DNA of 64,000 nt from Aquiflexum balticum DSM 16537 (GTDB taxonomy: Bacteria > Bacteroidota > Bacteroidia > Cytophagales > Cyclobacteriaceae): assembly GCF_900176595.1 (NCBI RefSeq), contig NZ_LT838813.1:4916001-4980000 (forward strand). Reading direction: 5' to 3'. The stretch's first letter is position 1. Every line of letters starts with the position of its first letter. The position numbers and the translations under genes are program-made. This document shows positions 26,559 through 35,557 of this stretch, in pieces. Under the pieces are notes generated by a model. It ran no database searches and was not told the origin of the DNA. It was given only the letters and a program-made list of their open reading frames with translations.

Positions 26559-28991
26559 ATGCAAACCAACTTGAAAAAAGATATTCTTCCTCACTTGATA
26601 GGTGTAGCTATTTTTTACCTGGTCGTATTGTTTTACTTCTCTCCTGCTGTATTTGACGGAAAAATCATTTTCCAGTATGATATTCTTCAGTGGGAAGGTG
26701 CGGCTAAAGAAATCATGGATTATAGGGCTGAAACCGGAGAGGAAGCGCTGTGGGCAAGTCGGTTGTTCAGTGGAATGCCCGCTTATTTGGTGAGTTTTGA
26801 GATTCCCGGCGATATCACTAATTTTTTGACAAAGGTATTTACTTTGGGCCTGCCCCACCCTGTTAATTCCCTGTTTTTTGGTATGGTATCCATGTATATT
26901 TTACTGCTGAGTTTCAAAGTCCGACCTGAGTTTTCTATACCCGGAGCCATAGCATTTGCCTTTAACACCTTCCATATCATTAGTTTGGACGCAGGACATA
27001 ATGCCAAAATCTGGGCAATTTGTCTTATACCCCTGATTTTGGCGGGGATTCACTTGACATTTTCAGGTAAGCGATTGCTAGGTCTGGCGTTATTTGCTTT
27101 TGGATTGATGCTTCAGTTGAAATTCAATCATTTACAGATCACCTATTACACTGTCCTCATTGTAGGTATCTATGGCATTGCTCAATTGGTTGAAGCATTC
27201 AGAGCCAAAAAAATCCCTGAATTTGGCAAAGCATTGCTCATTTTGGTTTTGGGGGCCTGTTTGGCTATCGGTTCAAACCTCAGCCGCTTTGCTTCAGTTT
27301 TGGAATACAGTCCCTTTTCAACCCGGGGTTCTTCCAACGTTTCTTCAGCAGATTCCCCACAACAAGGATTGGACAAGGATTACGCTTTCAATTGGTCTCA
27401 GGGCAAAGTGGAAACCCTGACACTTTTAGTGCCTTATCTCTATGGCGGCGCCAGTGTGGAACCACTTCCCAAAGATTCTAAATCAGAAGAGGCCCTACGC
27501 TCTTATGGCGCACAGGCTGAACAAATCACTGACTTTGTTAAAAACGGCAGAACTTATTGGGGCGACCAACCTGGAACAGGCGGTCCAATTTATGGAGGAG
27601 CAATTATGGTTTTTCTATTTGTTTTGGGACTTTTATATGCTCCCAAAAAAGAAAAATACATTTTCCTTTCCATAATCATTCTATCGGTAATGCTGGCTTG
27701 GGGTAAAAACCTGGAATGGTTCAATTATGCGGTTTTTGACTATTTACCCGGATACAATAAATTCAGAGCTGTGACCATGGGGCTATCCATGGCATTATTC
27801 GCTATTCCTGTTTTAGGCAGCTTAGGTCTTGAACACCTTTTCAAAAACAATGACCAGAAACTATTTGTCAAAAACCTGTTGATTGCCATCGGAAGTACTG
27901 CTGGTTTGGCTCTGCTTTTTTTAGTTTTTGCAGGTATGTTTAGCTTTAGTGGACAAGTAGATGTCAATTTTCCTGATTGGCTTGCTGAGGCACTTCAGGA
28001 AGACCGAAAATCAATCATGCGAATCAGTGCGTTGAAAAGCATTGCCTTTATTCTGTTATCAGCAGGATTGATTTGGGCAGCTTTCAAAAATAAAATATCT
28101 CTTCAAATTGCCGGACTGTCTATAGCTTTACTATTGATTATTGACCTTTGGATTATCAACAAAAGATATTTAAACGAAGAAGCCTTTCAGTTCAGTCCGA
28201 AGGATCAGTTTTTTGCAAAAAGTCCTGCAGATGAAAAAATACTTGGCGATAAAGCTTATTTCAGGGTTTTGAACCTGGAAAATCCTTTTAATGATGCAAG
28301 AACCAGTTATTATTTCAACAGTGTAGGCGGATATCACGGAGCAAAGATGAAACGCTATCAGGAAATGATAGAGAATGTGATCAGTCCCGAAATACAGACT
28401 TTTATTCAAAAAGCTCAGGAAGGTAATTTTGACTGGGATGGATTAAACTCATTGAATATGCTCAATACCAAATATATTATTGCCGGGAAAGCAGAAAATG
28501 CGGTTTTTGAAAACCCAAAAGCCAATGGCATCGCATGGTTTCCATCCAATATAAAACGGGTTAGTACTGATGACGAGGAAATCCGGCTGATAAGCGAAAT
28601 CGACACCAAAATGGATGCAACGATAAACGAAGAAGAATTCGGCATAGTACAATCGGGTTTGGGGCAGGTGGAATTAACTGAAAGGAAACCAAATGAACTC
28701 AGTTATTCCGTAAATGCTGAAAAGGGTGGATTAGTTGTGTTTTCAGAAATATATTATCCAAAAGGATGGAAGGTGTTTGTCAACGGAGAAGAATCCGAGC
28801 TTATCAGAACCAATTACCTGTTGCGGGGCATTGTAGTTCCGGACGGTCAGTCAATCGTAAAAATGAGTTTTGAACCTGAAAGCTATTACTCTACCAAAAC
28901 CCTTACAATACTACTTCAATACCTGGTCGTTTTACTTCTCCTAGGCAGCATAGGGTTTTCTTTTTATAGTTTAAATAAGGCTGGCACCTAA
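26559..28991 (+). CDS. YfhO-family multi-spanning membrane protein
   Basis: An 810-aa integral membrane protein with about 12-13 transmembrane segments and a large C-terminal extracytoplasmic region (about 530-780). The sequence pattern (DILQWEGAAKEI, GMPAYLVSFEIP, YLPGYNKFRAVTMG, FSEIYYPKGWKVFVNGEE) is that of Bacteroidota YfhO-like proteins. In Firmicutes YfhO glycosylates lipoteichoic acid, so a role in transferring sugars on a lipid carrier is likely but unproven here. It overlaps the following glycosyltransferase by one base (TAATG), so the two are coupled in translation and begin a four-gene glycan cluster. Confidence 0.8.
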   Translation: MQTNLKKDILPHLIGVAIFYLVVLFYFSPAVFDGKIIFQYDILQWEGAAKEIMDYRAETGEEALWASRLFSGMPAYLVSFEIPGDITNFLTKVFTLGLPHPVNSLFFGMVSMYILLLSFKVRPEFSIPGAIAFAFNTFHIISLDAGHNAKIWAICLIPLILAGIHLTFSGKRLLGLALFAFGLMLQLKFNHLQITYYTVLIVGIYGIAQLVEAFRAKKIPEFGKALLILVLGACLAIGSNLSRFASVLEYSPFSTRGSSNVSSADSPQQGLDKDYAFNWSQGKVETLTLLVPYLYGGASVEPLPKDSKSEEALRSYGAQAEQITDFVKNGRTYWGDQPGTGGPIYGGAIMVFLFVLGLLYAPKKEKYIFLSIIILSVMLAWGKNLEWFNYAVFDYLPGYNKFRAVTMGLSMALFAIPVLGSLGLEHLFKNNDQKLFVKNLLIAIGSTAGLALLFLVFAGMFSFSGQVDVNFPDWLAEALQEDRKSIMRISALKSIAFILLSAGLIWAAFKNKISLQIAGLSIALLLIIDLWIINKRYLNEEAFQFSPKDQFFAKSPADEKILGDKAYFRVLNLENPFNDARTSYYFNSVGGYHGAKMKRYQEMIENVISPEIQTFIQKAQEGNFDWDGLNSLNMLNTKYIIAGKAENAVFENPKANGIAWFPSNIKRVSTDDEEIRLISEIDTKMDATINEEEFGIVQSGLGQVELTERKPNELSYSVNAEKGGLVVFSEIYYPKGWKVFVNGEESELIRTNYLLRGIVVPDGQSIVKMSFEPESYYSTKTLTILLQYLVVLLLLGSIGFSFYSLNKAGT

Positions 28992-30040
28992 TGAGAAAAC
29001 CAAAAGTTTTATTGGTAACACCTTCATTTCAATCCTTTGTCCAACAGGATATTATTTTCCTTTCCAAAAATTTTGATCTGACCATTGATTCTTACAATTG
29101 GAAAAGGAAAGAACTGGCACCAATCTACATGGTTCAGCAATTTTTTAACGTGCTGATCAATATCAATAACATGGATCTGATTTTGGTCCATTTTGGAGGT
29201 TATTGGTCCTTTTTTCCAAGTTTGTTGGGAAAAATGTTTCAAAAACCGGTTTATATTATTTTACATGGAACAGACTGTGCTGCTATCCCTGAATTGAATT
29301 ATGGCAGTTTGAGAATCCCTCTTTTGAAATGGTTCTGCAAAAAATCCTATGATTGGGCCACAAGATTGCTTCCGGTAAGCCATTCATTGGTCAGCTCTGG
29401 TAATGATTTTTTTCAGAAAGGATTAACCATCAAAAATGGATTTAAACATCATTTCCCTTTTTTAAAAACTCCTTATTATGTTATCCCTAACGGTTTTGAT
29501 CCGGAATTCTGGAAACCAAATCAAAACCTTTCCAAAAGCCCAATAACCTTTCTGGCTGTACTCTCCTCAGAACAGTATATACTCAAAGGTGGTGATTTGA
29601 TTATGGAATTAGCAAAGAGATTTCCTGAATGCATATTCAAAATAGCAGGTATGAATAAACCTGAATTTTTCAATTTGACAACAGAGAATGTTCATTTTCT
29701 CGGAAACCTAAACGCAGAAAAACTAAAGGCTGAATACCAAAAAGTAAATTTTTATTTTCAATTATCGGTTTTTGAAGGCTTTGGTTGTGCACTTTGCGAA
29801 GCAATGTTATGCGGATGCACCCCAATTGGAAGCAAAGTAAATATCATACCCGAAATTATTGGGGAAACCGGATATATATTGGAATATAGAGATATCAATT
29901 TATTGGAAAAACTGATCAGGAAGATTATTGAACTGCCACAGACTTACCAAGTCAACCTAAAAGCACGGGAACGGATTATAGAAAAGTATTCTTTGGAAAA
30001 CAGGAAGAAGATGCTTTTATCCTCGCTGACCTTTGAATAA
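28991..30040 (+). CDS. Glycosyltransferase, GT4-like (GT-B fold)
   Basis: A 349-aa GT-B enzyme. The N-terminal domain has PVYIILHGTDC and LLPVSHSLVSSG. The C-terminal nucleotide-sugar domain has VIPNGFDPEFWKP, YILKGGDLIMELAKRFP and the donor-binding FEGFGCALCEAMLCGC, with the E-x7-E pattern of GT4 enzymes. It would transfer a sugar to a lipid-linked or surface glycan on the cytoplasmic face. It starts on the last base of the YfhO-like stop codon and ends next to a methyltransferase gene, in a cluster with a flippase. Donor and acceptor cannot be told. Confidence 0.87.
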   Translation: MRKPKVLLVTPSFQSFVQQDIIFLSKNFDLTIDSYNWKRKELAPIYMVQQFFNVLININNMDLILVHFGGYWSFFPSLLGKMFQKPVYIILHGTDCAAIPELNYGSLRIPLLKWFCKKSYDWATRLLPVSHSLVSSGNDFFQKGLTIKNGFKHHFPFLKTPYYVIPNGFDPEFWKPNQNLSKSPITFLAVLSSEQYILKGGDLIMELAKRFPECIFKIAGMNKPEFFNLTTENVHFLGNLNAEKLKAEYQKVNFYFQLSVFEGFGCALCEAMLCGCTPIGSKVNIIPEIIGETGYILEYRDINLLEKLIRKIIELPQTYQVNLKARERIIEKYSLENRKKMLLSSLTFE

Positions 30041-30056
30041 TGAACTAAAATTGAGA

Positions 30057-30899
30057 ATGGAAAAACTAGCTGCTTCATTTGCCAGAAATCTATATATCAT
30101 TCCGGGAGGATATTTTTTGGTCCAAATAATCAGAAAATTATTTGAATCAAATTATTTGAAACCTGAATGGAGGACCTTCAAATTCCGGGGAATCAGCATG
30201 AGAGTGGATATTTCAAAAAGCATGGGAGCTGCTATCTATTGGAGAGGTGCGCATGATTGGGCTCCGATTTTTGTTCTGGAAGATATTATCAAACAAGGCG
30301 ATACAGTCATTGACGTGGGAGCAAATCAGGGAGAATATAGTCTATGGGCAGCAAAAAATACCGGGCCTTCGGGAACAGTTCTCGCATTTGAGCCAATGGA
30401 TGAATTATACGTTCAGCTCAAAAAAAATTTCGCATTAAATCCAAAATATAGGAATACACTGATTCCAAATAAAAATGGATTATCCGATAAACCCGGAAAG
30501 CTGAATCTATTTGGTAAGGCCGGGGACAATGAAGGTGTAAACACTATGTTCCCTACCCAATCGCATACTGTCCTGATTCAGGAAATCAATTTAGACACAT
30601 TGGATAATCAATTAAACAAATTAAAATGTGAGAAAGTGAACTTCATCAAAATCGATGTCGAAGGAGCGGAATTGCATGTTTTGAAAGGAGCAAGAGAAAC
30701 TTTGAATAAGTATAAACCATCCCTTTTGATAGAAATCAACAGTGAGGCCTGTCTGGCTGGGGGTTACGAACCTGAAGAGATTTTTGAAATACTCAGACCT
30801 TTGGGGTATAAATTCGAAAAAATCGGTCTTAGGGGAAAACGAATCCCCGTGGACAAAGTACCAAAAGAATTCTGCAATATCCTCGCTTCCGTCAGATAG
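30057..30899 (+). CDS. FkbM-family SAM-dependent methyltransferase
   Basis: FkbM-type enzymes O-methylate sugars or lipids and are common in surface-glycan clusters. The SAM-binding motif VIDVGANQGEYSLWAA is clear, followed by VLAFEPMDELY, FIKIDVEGAELHVLKGA and SLLIEINSEA, all diagnostic for FkbM. I chose the ATG at 30057 (MEKLAASFARNLY, 280 aa). A reading frame from an in-frame TTG at 30033 would overlap the upstream glycosyltransferase by 8 bp. The gene lies between the glycosyltransferase and the flippase on the same strand, so methylation of the assembled glycan is likely. Confidence 0.88.
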   Translation: MEKLAASFARNLYIIPGGYFLVQIIRKLFESNYLKPEWRTFKFRGISMRVDISKSMGAAIYWRGAHDWAPIFVLEDIIKQGDTVIDVGANQGEYSLWAAKNTGPSGTVLAFEPMDELYVQLKKNFALNPKYRNTLIPNKNGLSDKPGKLNLFGKAGDNEGVNTMFPTQSHTVLIQEINLDTLDNQLNKLKCEKVNFIKIDVEGAELHVLKGARETLNKYKPSLLIEINSEACLAGGYEPEEIFEILRPLGYKFEKIGLRGKRIPVDKVPKEFCNILASVR

Positions 30900-30976
30900 G
30901 CTTGATGCTTTCATTCAAAGAAATGACCTTTAATCAAACAACATAAAATCCATCTATATTTCTATTTTTACTTTCC

Positions 30977-32455
30977 ATGAAACCATTGGCCCGCCAAAGC
31001 TTATTGACTACGCTCTTTTCCTATATAGGAGTTGTGATTGGCTATTTCAATGTACTTTGGCTATTACCTTTTGTATTACAACCTGAGGAGATTGGTCTTT
31101 TCAGAACACTTCAGGACATGGCTTTATTGATAGTACCCATTGCCCAATTGGGTATTGGAAACGGAATCACACGCTTTTTTCCTTTGGTAAAGGATAAGAA
31201 ATATGCTTTTTTCACCATGAGTCTCTTGTTGACTTTTGCAGGGTTCTCTGTAGTTTCCTTATTGTTTTTAGTCTTTAAAAATCAGATTGTTTTAGCCTTT
31301 TCGACCAATTCTCCCGAGGTGATTGATTTTTTGGGGGTTGTTCTCTTTATCACTTTGTTTTCTGTGATGAATACTATTTTGGATGCATTTTGCAGGTCTT
31401 TTATGAAGATTGCCGTTCCTACTTTTTTCAGGGAGGTGGTCAACAGACTTTCGGTAGCCGTATTGGTTGGACTTTATTTTTTCGAATGGCTGAGTTTTGA
31501 TCAGATGATCTGGGGATTGGCAATCCTGTATCTGATTTCCCTATTGGGAATGATAGGTTATATGGTTAAAATAAATATTTTCAAAATAGATTTTAACCTC
31601 TCCTATTTTCCAAAAGGGTTCAGAACAGATTTTCTGAAATACAGCCTGATTACCCTTTTAGGGACGGCAGGTTCGGTGCTTATTATGAAAATTGACAGTC
31701 TTATGGTCAGTTCCATGATTGGTTTGGATGCCAATGCCATCTATACCATCGCATTTTCGATTGCTATAGTAATTGAATTGCCCCGCAGGGCCATTTCACA
31801 AGTAGCTATGCCGGTAATTGCAGAGCATTTTGCAAGCAGAGAATATTCTAAAATCAATAAACTGTATAAAGATGTAGCGGTGCATCAGTTTTTAATCTGT
31901 CTGCTCCTATTCCTGGGAATCTGGTCAAATATTGATAACCTTTACTTTTTTGTACCAAACAATACCGTTTATGAGACCGGAAAATGGGTGGTCCTTTGGA
32001 TTGGTCTGGCAAAAATGTCTGATATTCTTTTTTCGGTCAACGGTGAGATCATCGTGTTTTCCAAATACTACATCTTCAATATTACTGCCACGCTCATTAT
32101 GTGTGTTGCAGTCATTGTATTGAATTTGGTACTCATCCCTTCCTTTGGAATTGAAGGCGCAGCAGTTGCTTCGTTTCTTTCCCTTTTGATTTACAACATC
32201 ATCAAATATGCCTATATAAAAGTCAGATTGGGTTTTGATCCTTTCTCTTTGGATATAGCAAAAATATTTGTTTTGGGTTTGATGACTTTTGCTTTGCAGT
32301 TTTTCATTTTTCAGAGCAGCAAAGCTGGATTGACAGATATCATCGTAAGATCGATCTCGATCACTGTACTTTATGTTTCTGGAATTTATTTCATGGGAAT
32401 TGCAAAAGAAAGTCAAAAAATCTTATTGGAAAAAATAAAAGGGCCCAGGCCTTAG
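30977..32455 (+). CDS. Polysaccharide flippase (Wzx / MATE-like, MOP superfamily)
   Basis: A 492-aa membrane protein with about 14 hydrophobic helices spread evenly. Features typical of Wzx-like exporters are visible: GYFNVLWLLPFVLQPEEIGLF at the N-terminus, SLITLLGTAGSVLIMKIDSLMVSSM mid-protein, and the paired-helix C-terminal half. It would move lipid-linked glycan units across the inner membrane. It ends the YfhO-GT4-FkbM cluster; the start is 77 bp after the methyltransferase. No Wzy polymerase or ligase is present nearby, so either the product is short or other genes are elsewhere. Confidence 0.87.
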   Translation: MKPLARQSLLTTLFSYIGVVIGYFNVLWLLPFVLQPEEIGLFRTLQDMALLIVPIAQLGIGNGITRFFPLVKDKKYAFFTMSLLLTFAGFSVVSLLFLVFKNQIVLAFSTNSPEVIDFLGVVLFITLFSVMNTILDAFCRSFMKIAVPTFFREVVNRLSVAVLVGLYFFEWLSFDQMIWGLAILYLISLLGMIGYMVKINIFKIDFNLSYFPKGFRTDFLKYSLITLLGTAGSVLIMKIDSLMVSSMIGLDANAIYTIAFSIAIVIELPRRAISQVAMPVIAEHFASREYSKINKLYKDVAVHQFLICLLLFLGIWSNIDNLYFFVPNNTVYETGKWVVLWIGLAKMSDILFSVNGEIIVFSKYYIFNITATLIMCVAVIVLNLVLIPSFGIEGAAVASFLSLLIYNIIKYAYIKVRLGFDPFSLDIAKIFVLGLMTFALQFFIFQSSKAGLTDIIVRSISITVLYVSGIYFMGIAKESQKILLEKIKGPRP

Positions 32456-32539
32456 AGTGTTACCAAACCTCTTTATTGACAAGATTTGAGCTGCCTTAAA
32501 TCCGCAAACGTCCACTGTTATCCTGAATCCTGAGATACG

Positions 32540-32578
32540 AGGCCCTGTCCTGATAGCTTTCGGGACGGGGTGAGGCCT
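32540..32578. repeat. Imperfect palindromic sequence, possible dispersed repeat
   Basis: The 20-nt core GTCCTGATAGCTTTCGGGAC (32547-32566) is palindromic except for two mismatched pairs. An outer AGGCC (32540-32544) pairs with GGCCT (32574-32578). It is GC-rich compared with its AT-rich surroundings, which suggests an inserted repeat unit. Only one copy is in the window. Confidence 0.45.
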
Positions 32579-32975
32579 GTTTTTGAAAAGGGCTTCACTC
32601 GGCATTGTTTTTTAATTGTGAAGTTGGAACATGTCAGCGACCTGAGCCATTTGAGCAAATATACGAATTAAACTAATATTCGTTTTAATGATATCAGGAT
32701 CTTGAATCCAGCTTATTCGTGATTTGGTAGTTTGGTTGGATTATATAAGTTCAACAACAAATTCACCAATAATCATTTTGTACAATACATTTAATCAGTA
32801 ATTTTATTAGGAATAAAAAATTTAATGTTTTTTATTCCCGATTGAACAGGGTTGGGATGCATTTCATTCTTTTATGAAATCGAGATTTCAAAATAATTAC
32901 TCGTTCAATACATTGTTATTTCATTATTTCAAAATAATATTTTAAAAAAATACTCAAATCATCATTGAATTCGCT

Positions 32976-32983
32976 TAATTTTG
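32976..32983 (+). promoter_or_regulatory. -7 box of the universal stress protein gene
   Basis: TAATTTTG is a perfect TAnnTTTG match 22 nt upstream of the ATG at 33006. No TTG -33 box was found at the standard distance. Confidence 0.5.
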
Positions 32984-33005
32984 CAGTTCGATAAGGCCAA
33001 AGAAG

Positions 33006-33929
33006 ATGTATCAAATAAAAAAACTTATAGTTTGCCTGGATCAGAGTGAATTGGACATCACACTTGTCAAATTTGCTTCTTTCATCTCGAAAGTCAACCA
33101 AACCAAGAAAATTTACTTCACCAACGTCATTAGAAACCTCAATATTCCCAAAGATGTTTTAGAGGAATTCCCTCATTTGATCGACAATATGGTTGAGGAA
33201 AGAAAAATGCAGATGAAGGAAATTGTTGATAAAACATTTGGTGAACAAGAAAATGTGGAATTCTCATATGTAGTCAAGGAAGGGCAATTATCAAAAAAAA
33301 TCCTCAAGTTGGCACATGAAAAATCAGCTGACATGATACTCGTGGGCCGAAAAGTCAATCTTCCCGGTACAGGAGTTATCTCTCAAAGACTGGCAAGAAG
33401 AGCAAGCTGTTCCCTTTTGATCATTCCGGAAAATTCCGTTCCGAAAATGGATAAACTTTTGGTGCCCAGTGATTTTTCAGATTATTCAAAAGATGCTATG
33501 GAAGAAGCTATCATGATTGTTGAAAAATATGGGGGAAATGCCGAAATCGTCTGTCAAAATGTATTTACCGTGCCCTCCGGCTACCACTTCACAGGTAAAA
33601 GTTATAAGGAATTTACTGCCATTATGCTGATGCACGCAGAAATCAACTTCAAAAAATTCATCAGGAAAATCGACACGAAAAATATCAAAATCACGCCGGT
33701 ATATACCCAAGATGAAGATGATGATCCCGTTGAGGATATTATATCGAAGGCAAAGGAAATCAAGGCTGATTCTATCATAATCGGAGCGAAAGGACGTACA
33801 GCTGCAACAGCCCTTTTTATCGGCAGCATGGCTGAAAGACTGATTCAACTCAATGATCATTTCCCTCTATTAGTTACCAGACCAAAAGGAAAAAATGCAG
33901 GGATACTGGACTATATTCTTGAGATCTGA
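33006..33929 (+). CDS. Tandem universal stress protein (UspA family)
   Basis: A 307-aa cytoplasmic protein with two UspA domains, about residues 1-142 and 148-295. The first ends with DMILVGRKVNLPGTGVISQRL and CSLLIIPE, and the second with DSIIIGAKGRTAATALFIGSMAERL and FPLLVTRP. The second carries a G-x2-G-x(9)-G-S-type ATP-binding pattern (GAKGRTAATALFIGS); the first shows a similar but weaker one. Such proteins support survival under starvation or redox stress. It is monocistronic, with its own -7 box and a strong terminator. Confidence 0.9.
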   Translation: MYQIKKLIVCLDQSELDITLVKFASFISKVNQTKKIYFTNVIRNLNIPKDVLEEFPHLIDNMVEERKMQMKEIVDKTFGEQENVEFSYVVKEGQLSKKILKLAHEKSADMILVGRKVNLPGTGVISQRLARRASCSLLIIPENSVPKMDKLLVPSDFSDYSKDAMEEAIMIVEKYGGNAEIVCQNVFTVPSGYHFTGKSYKEFTAIMLMHAEINFKKFIRKIDTKNIKITPVYTQDEDDDPVEDIISKAKEIKADSIIIGAKGRTAATALFIGSMAERLIQLNDHFPLLVTRPKGKNAGILDYILEI

Positions 33930-33956
33930 CCCAGTGTTTCTAAATATCAGATGATC

Positions 33957-34002
33957 AAAAAAACCGCTACCAGGAAACTCAGATCCGGGTAGCGGTTTTT
34001 TT
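33957..34002 (+). terminator. Intrinsic terminator after the universal stress protein gene
   Basis: AAAACCGCTACC pairs with GGGTAGCGGTTTT around a loop of about 14-15 bases, followed by a run of T. It lies 27 bp after the stop codon. A-runs on the other side give it bidirectional form. Confidence 0.9.
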
Positions 34003-34105
34003 ATTTACACAAACCCACCTGTTCAATTTCAATAAATAATAAATTGTTGAGACATTTGACCTCAAGGGGTTAAACCTATTCAGTTTTCTGCTGTCAAAGA
34101 ACCGA

Positions 34106-34654
34106 ATGATTTCAATTAACGATTTAGAACTTTTACAATTGATCCAAAACCCCGGTACAAGGGAGAAAGGATATAGGATTTTGATTGAAATGTATCAAAA
34201 AAGGATTTATGGAGTTATTCGAAAGATGGTCATTATTCATGAGGATGCTGATGATATTACTCAAAACACCTTTGTCAAAGCCTTTAAAAATCTCAGTAAT
34301 TTCCATGGTAATTCCTCTTTGTTCACTTGGCTTTACAGGATCGCTGTCAACGAAAGTCTGAATTTCCTGGAAAGAAAAAAGAAAAGATATTTCTTTCCCA
34401 TTGAAGACCATACAGAAGTAATGCAGAATTATCTTGACCACTCAAGTATGATTTCTGCAGATGACATTGAAAAAAAATTTCAAAAAGCCCTATTAAAATT
34501 ACCTGATAAACAAAGGCTTGTTTTCAATTTGAGATACTTTGAAGACTTAAGCTATGAAGCAATCAGCCAAATCACTGAAACCTCAGTTGGTGCCTTAAAG
34601 GCAAGTTACCATCTTGCCAGCAAGAAAATTGAAAATGAACTTAAAACAGAATAA
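34106..34654 (+). CDS. ECF-type RNA polymerase sigma factor
   Basis: A 182-aa sigma-70 family protein with region 2 (HEDADDITQNTFVKAFKNL, residues about 46-64, and FTWLYRIAVNESLNFLERK) and region 4 (LPDKQRLVFNLRYFEDLSYE and the recognition helix SVGALKASYHLASKKIE). There is no region 1 or 3, as in ECF factors. It is the first gene of a likely operon with a single-pass membrane protein (36 bp downstream) and a Spy-like periplasmic protein, an arrangement expected for envelope-stress signalling. Confidence 0.93.
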   Translation: MISINDLELLQLIQNPGTREKGYRILIEMYQKRIYGVIRKMVIIHEDADDITQNTFVKAFKNLSNFHGNSSLFTWLYRIAVNESLNFLERKKKRYFFPIEDHTEVMQNYLDHSSMISADDIEKKFQKALLKLPDKQRLVFNLRYFEDLSYEAISQITETSVGALKASYHLASKKIENELKTE

Positions 34655-34690
34655 ACTTATTGACTTTATTTCTGTCTAACAATCGGAGCC

Positions 34691-35068
34691 ATGAAAAAAT
34701 CAAATAAAACTAACATTTTCAAAACACCTGAAGGATATTTCGAAGATCTTCCTGAAAGGATACTACTTGAAAATAACAAGAGAAAAACCCGGACGCATTC
34801 GATAGTAAGCTCTCTATCAGCCGCAGCGGTCATACTTCTTGGAATTTTTTTGTTTGTTTTGAATAATGACACCATTCAGGAAACATCTGTTGAAGCCAAT
34901 CTAAATCAAGAAATAGACCTTTATATAAGCTCAGGTTATTGGCAGGCTGAGGATATTCTCTCATTGGGTGAGAATCCAAATGAAATCCTTGATGAAATCA
35001 TCAGCGTGGAGTGGGGCACATCAGATTCTGATAGCAATGATCAATTTGAAGAAGATTGGTGGTATTAA
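34691..35068 (+). CDS. Small single-pass membrane protein, possible anti-sigma factor
   Basis: A 125-aa protein with a cytoplasmic N-terminus carrying IFKTPEGYFEDLPERIL (residues 8-24), one transmembrane helix (about 42-61, SLSAAAVILLGIFLFVL) and an acidic periplasmic C-terminus ending EEDWWY. I recognise no named domain. The 'TPEGYFE' motif next to ECF sigma genes is common in Bacteroidota membrane proteins. Its place immediately after the sigma gene and its topology suggest an anti-sigma or sensor role, but no ZAS zinc motif is present. Function is inference. Confidence 0.75.
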   Translation: MKKSNKTNIFKTPEGYFEDLPERILLENNKRKTRTHSIVSSLSAAAVILLGIFLFVLNNDTIQETSVEANLNQEIDLYISSGYWQAEDILSLGENPNEILDEIISVEWGTSDSDSNDQFEEDWWY

Positions 35069-35078
35069 ATTAATAATC

Positions 35079-35522
35079 ATGAAAAAACTTACACTCATAT
35101 TTCTCCTCATAGCCATCAGCAATATCAACCTATTAGCTCAAAGGCCCTCATCATCTTATGACAAAGAAAAACTGGAAGCTGCAAGAGTAGCCTTTATTAC
35201 CAATAGGCTTGACCTAAAAGCCGAACAAGCGGAAAAATTCTGGCCTGTGTTCAATCAATTCAATGAAGAAAGAGGCAAGTTGATGCATCAACTTTCAGCA
35301 ATCAACCGAAGCTCCTCCGAAGAAATGACTGAAGCCAAAGCAAGGGAAATGATAGCCCAAAGAATGAGTTTGCAACAGGATCTTTTGGATATGGAAAAAC
35401 TCTTTATGGATGAGATTGTAAAAATCATTTCGCCCATTCAGGCAGTAAAACTTGGAGGTGTGAATAGAGAATTTACGCGGCAGGTGTACAGAATGCAAAG
35501 AGGAAGAGATAAAAACGATTAG
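35079..35522 (+). CDS. Spy/CpxP-like periplasmic protein
   Basis: A 147-aa exported helical protein with a signal peptide (MKKLTLIFLLIAISNINLLAQ). The mature part resembles LTXXQ-type Spy/CpxP or heavy-metal-sensor proteins: RLDLKAEQAEKFWPVFNQFN, then an all-helical region rich in Met, Gln and charged residues, and IISPIQAVKLGG. Such proteins act as periplasmic chaperones or stress sensors. I start it at ATG 35079 because that gives a perfect signal peptide; the frame is open further upstream but would overlap the preceding gene by about 100 bp. It completes a sigma / membrane protein / periplasmic protein trio. Confidence 0.8.
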   Translation: MKKLTLIFLLIAISNINLLAQRPSSSYDKEKLEAARVAFITNRLDLKAEQAEKFWPVFNQFNEERGKLMHQLSAINRSSSEEMTEAKAREMIAQRMSLQQDLLDMEKLFMDEIVKIISPIQAVKLGGVNREFTRQVYRMQRGRDKND

Positions 35523-35524
35523 AA

Positions 35525-35554
35525 AAAGAAAGCAGCCTTAAAGCTGCTTTCTTT
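35525..35554. terminator. Bidirectional terminator between the Spy-like gene and mscL
   Basis: AAAGAAAGCAGC (35525-35536) and GCTGCTTTCTTT (35543-35554) form a perfect 12-bp stem with loop CTTAAA. It lies between two convergent genes whose stops are 3 bp away on each side. Confidence 0.9.
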
Positions 35555-35557
35555 ATT

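Larger units (their letters stand above)
32456..33005. other. 550-bp gene-free region with two hairpins and a promoter box
   Basis: I see no real gene in this spacer between the flippase and the stress protein. It contains an imperfect palindrome at 32540-32578, listed separately. It also has a perfect 11-bp AT-rich stem (GGAATAAAAAA at 32810-32820 with TTTTTTATTCC at 32828-32838), which resembles a terminator. A perfect -7 box TAATTTTG at 32976-32983 lies 22 nt before the stress-protein ATG. The minus-strand 60-codon ORF over 32423-32605 is probably a by-product of the palindromic repeat. Confidence 0.5.

Noticed and set aside
32423-32605. 60-codon minus-strand frame overlapping the flippase 3' end.
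   Set aside because: It reads through the palindromic repeat at 32540-32578, and is most likely a translated repeat rather than a gene.
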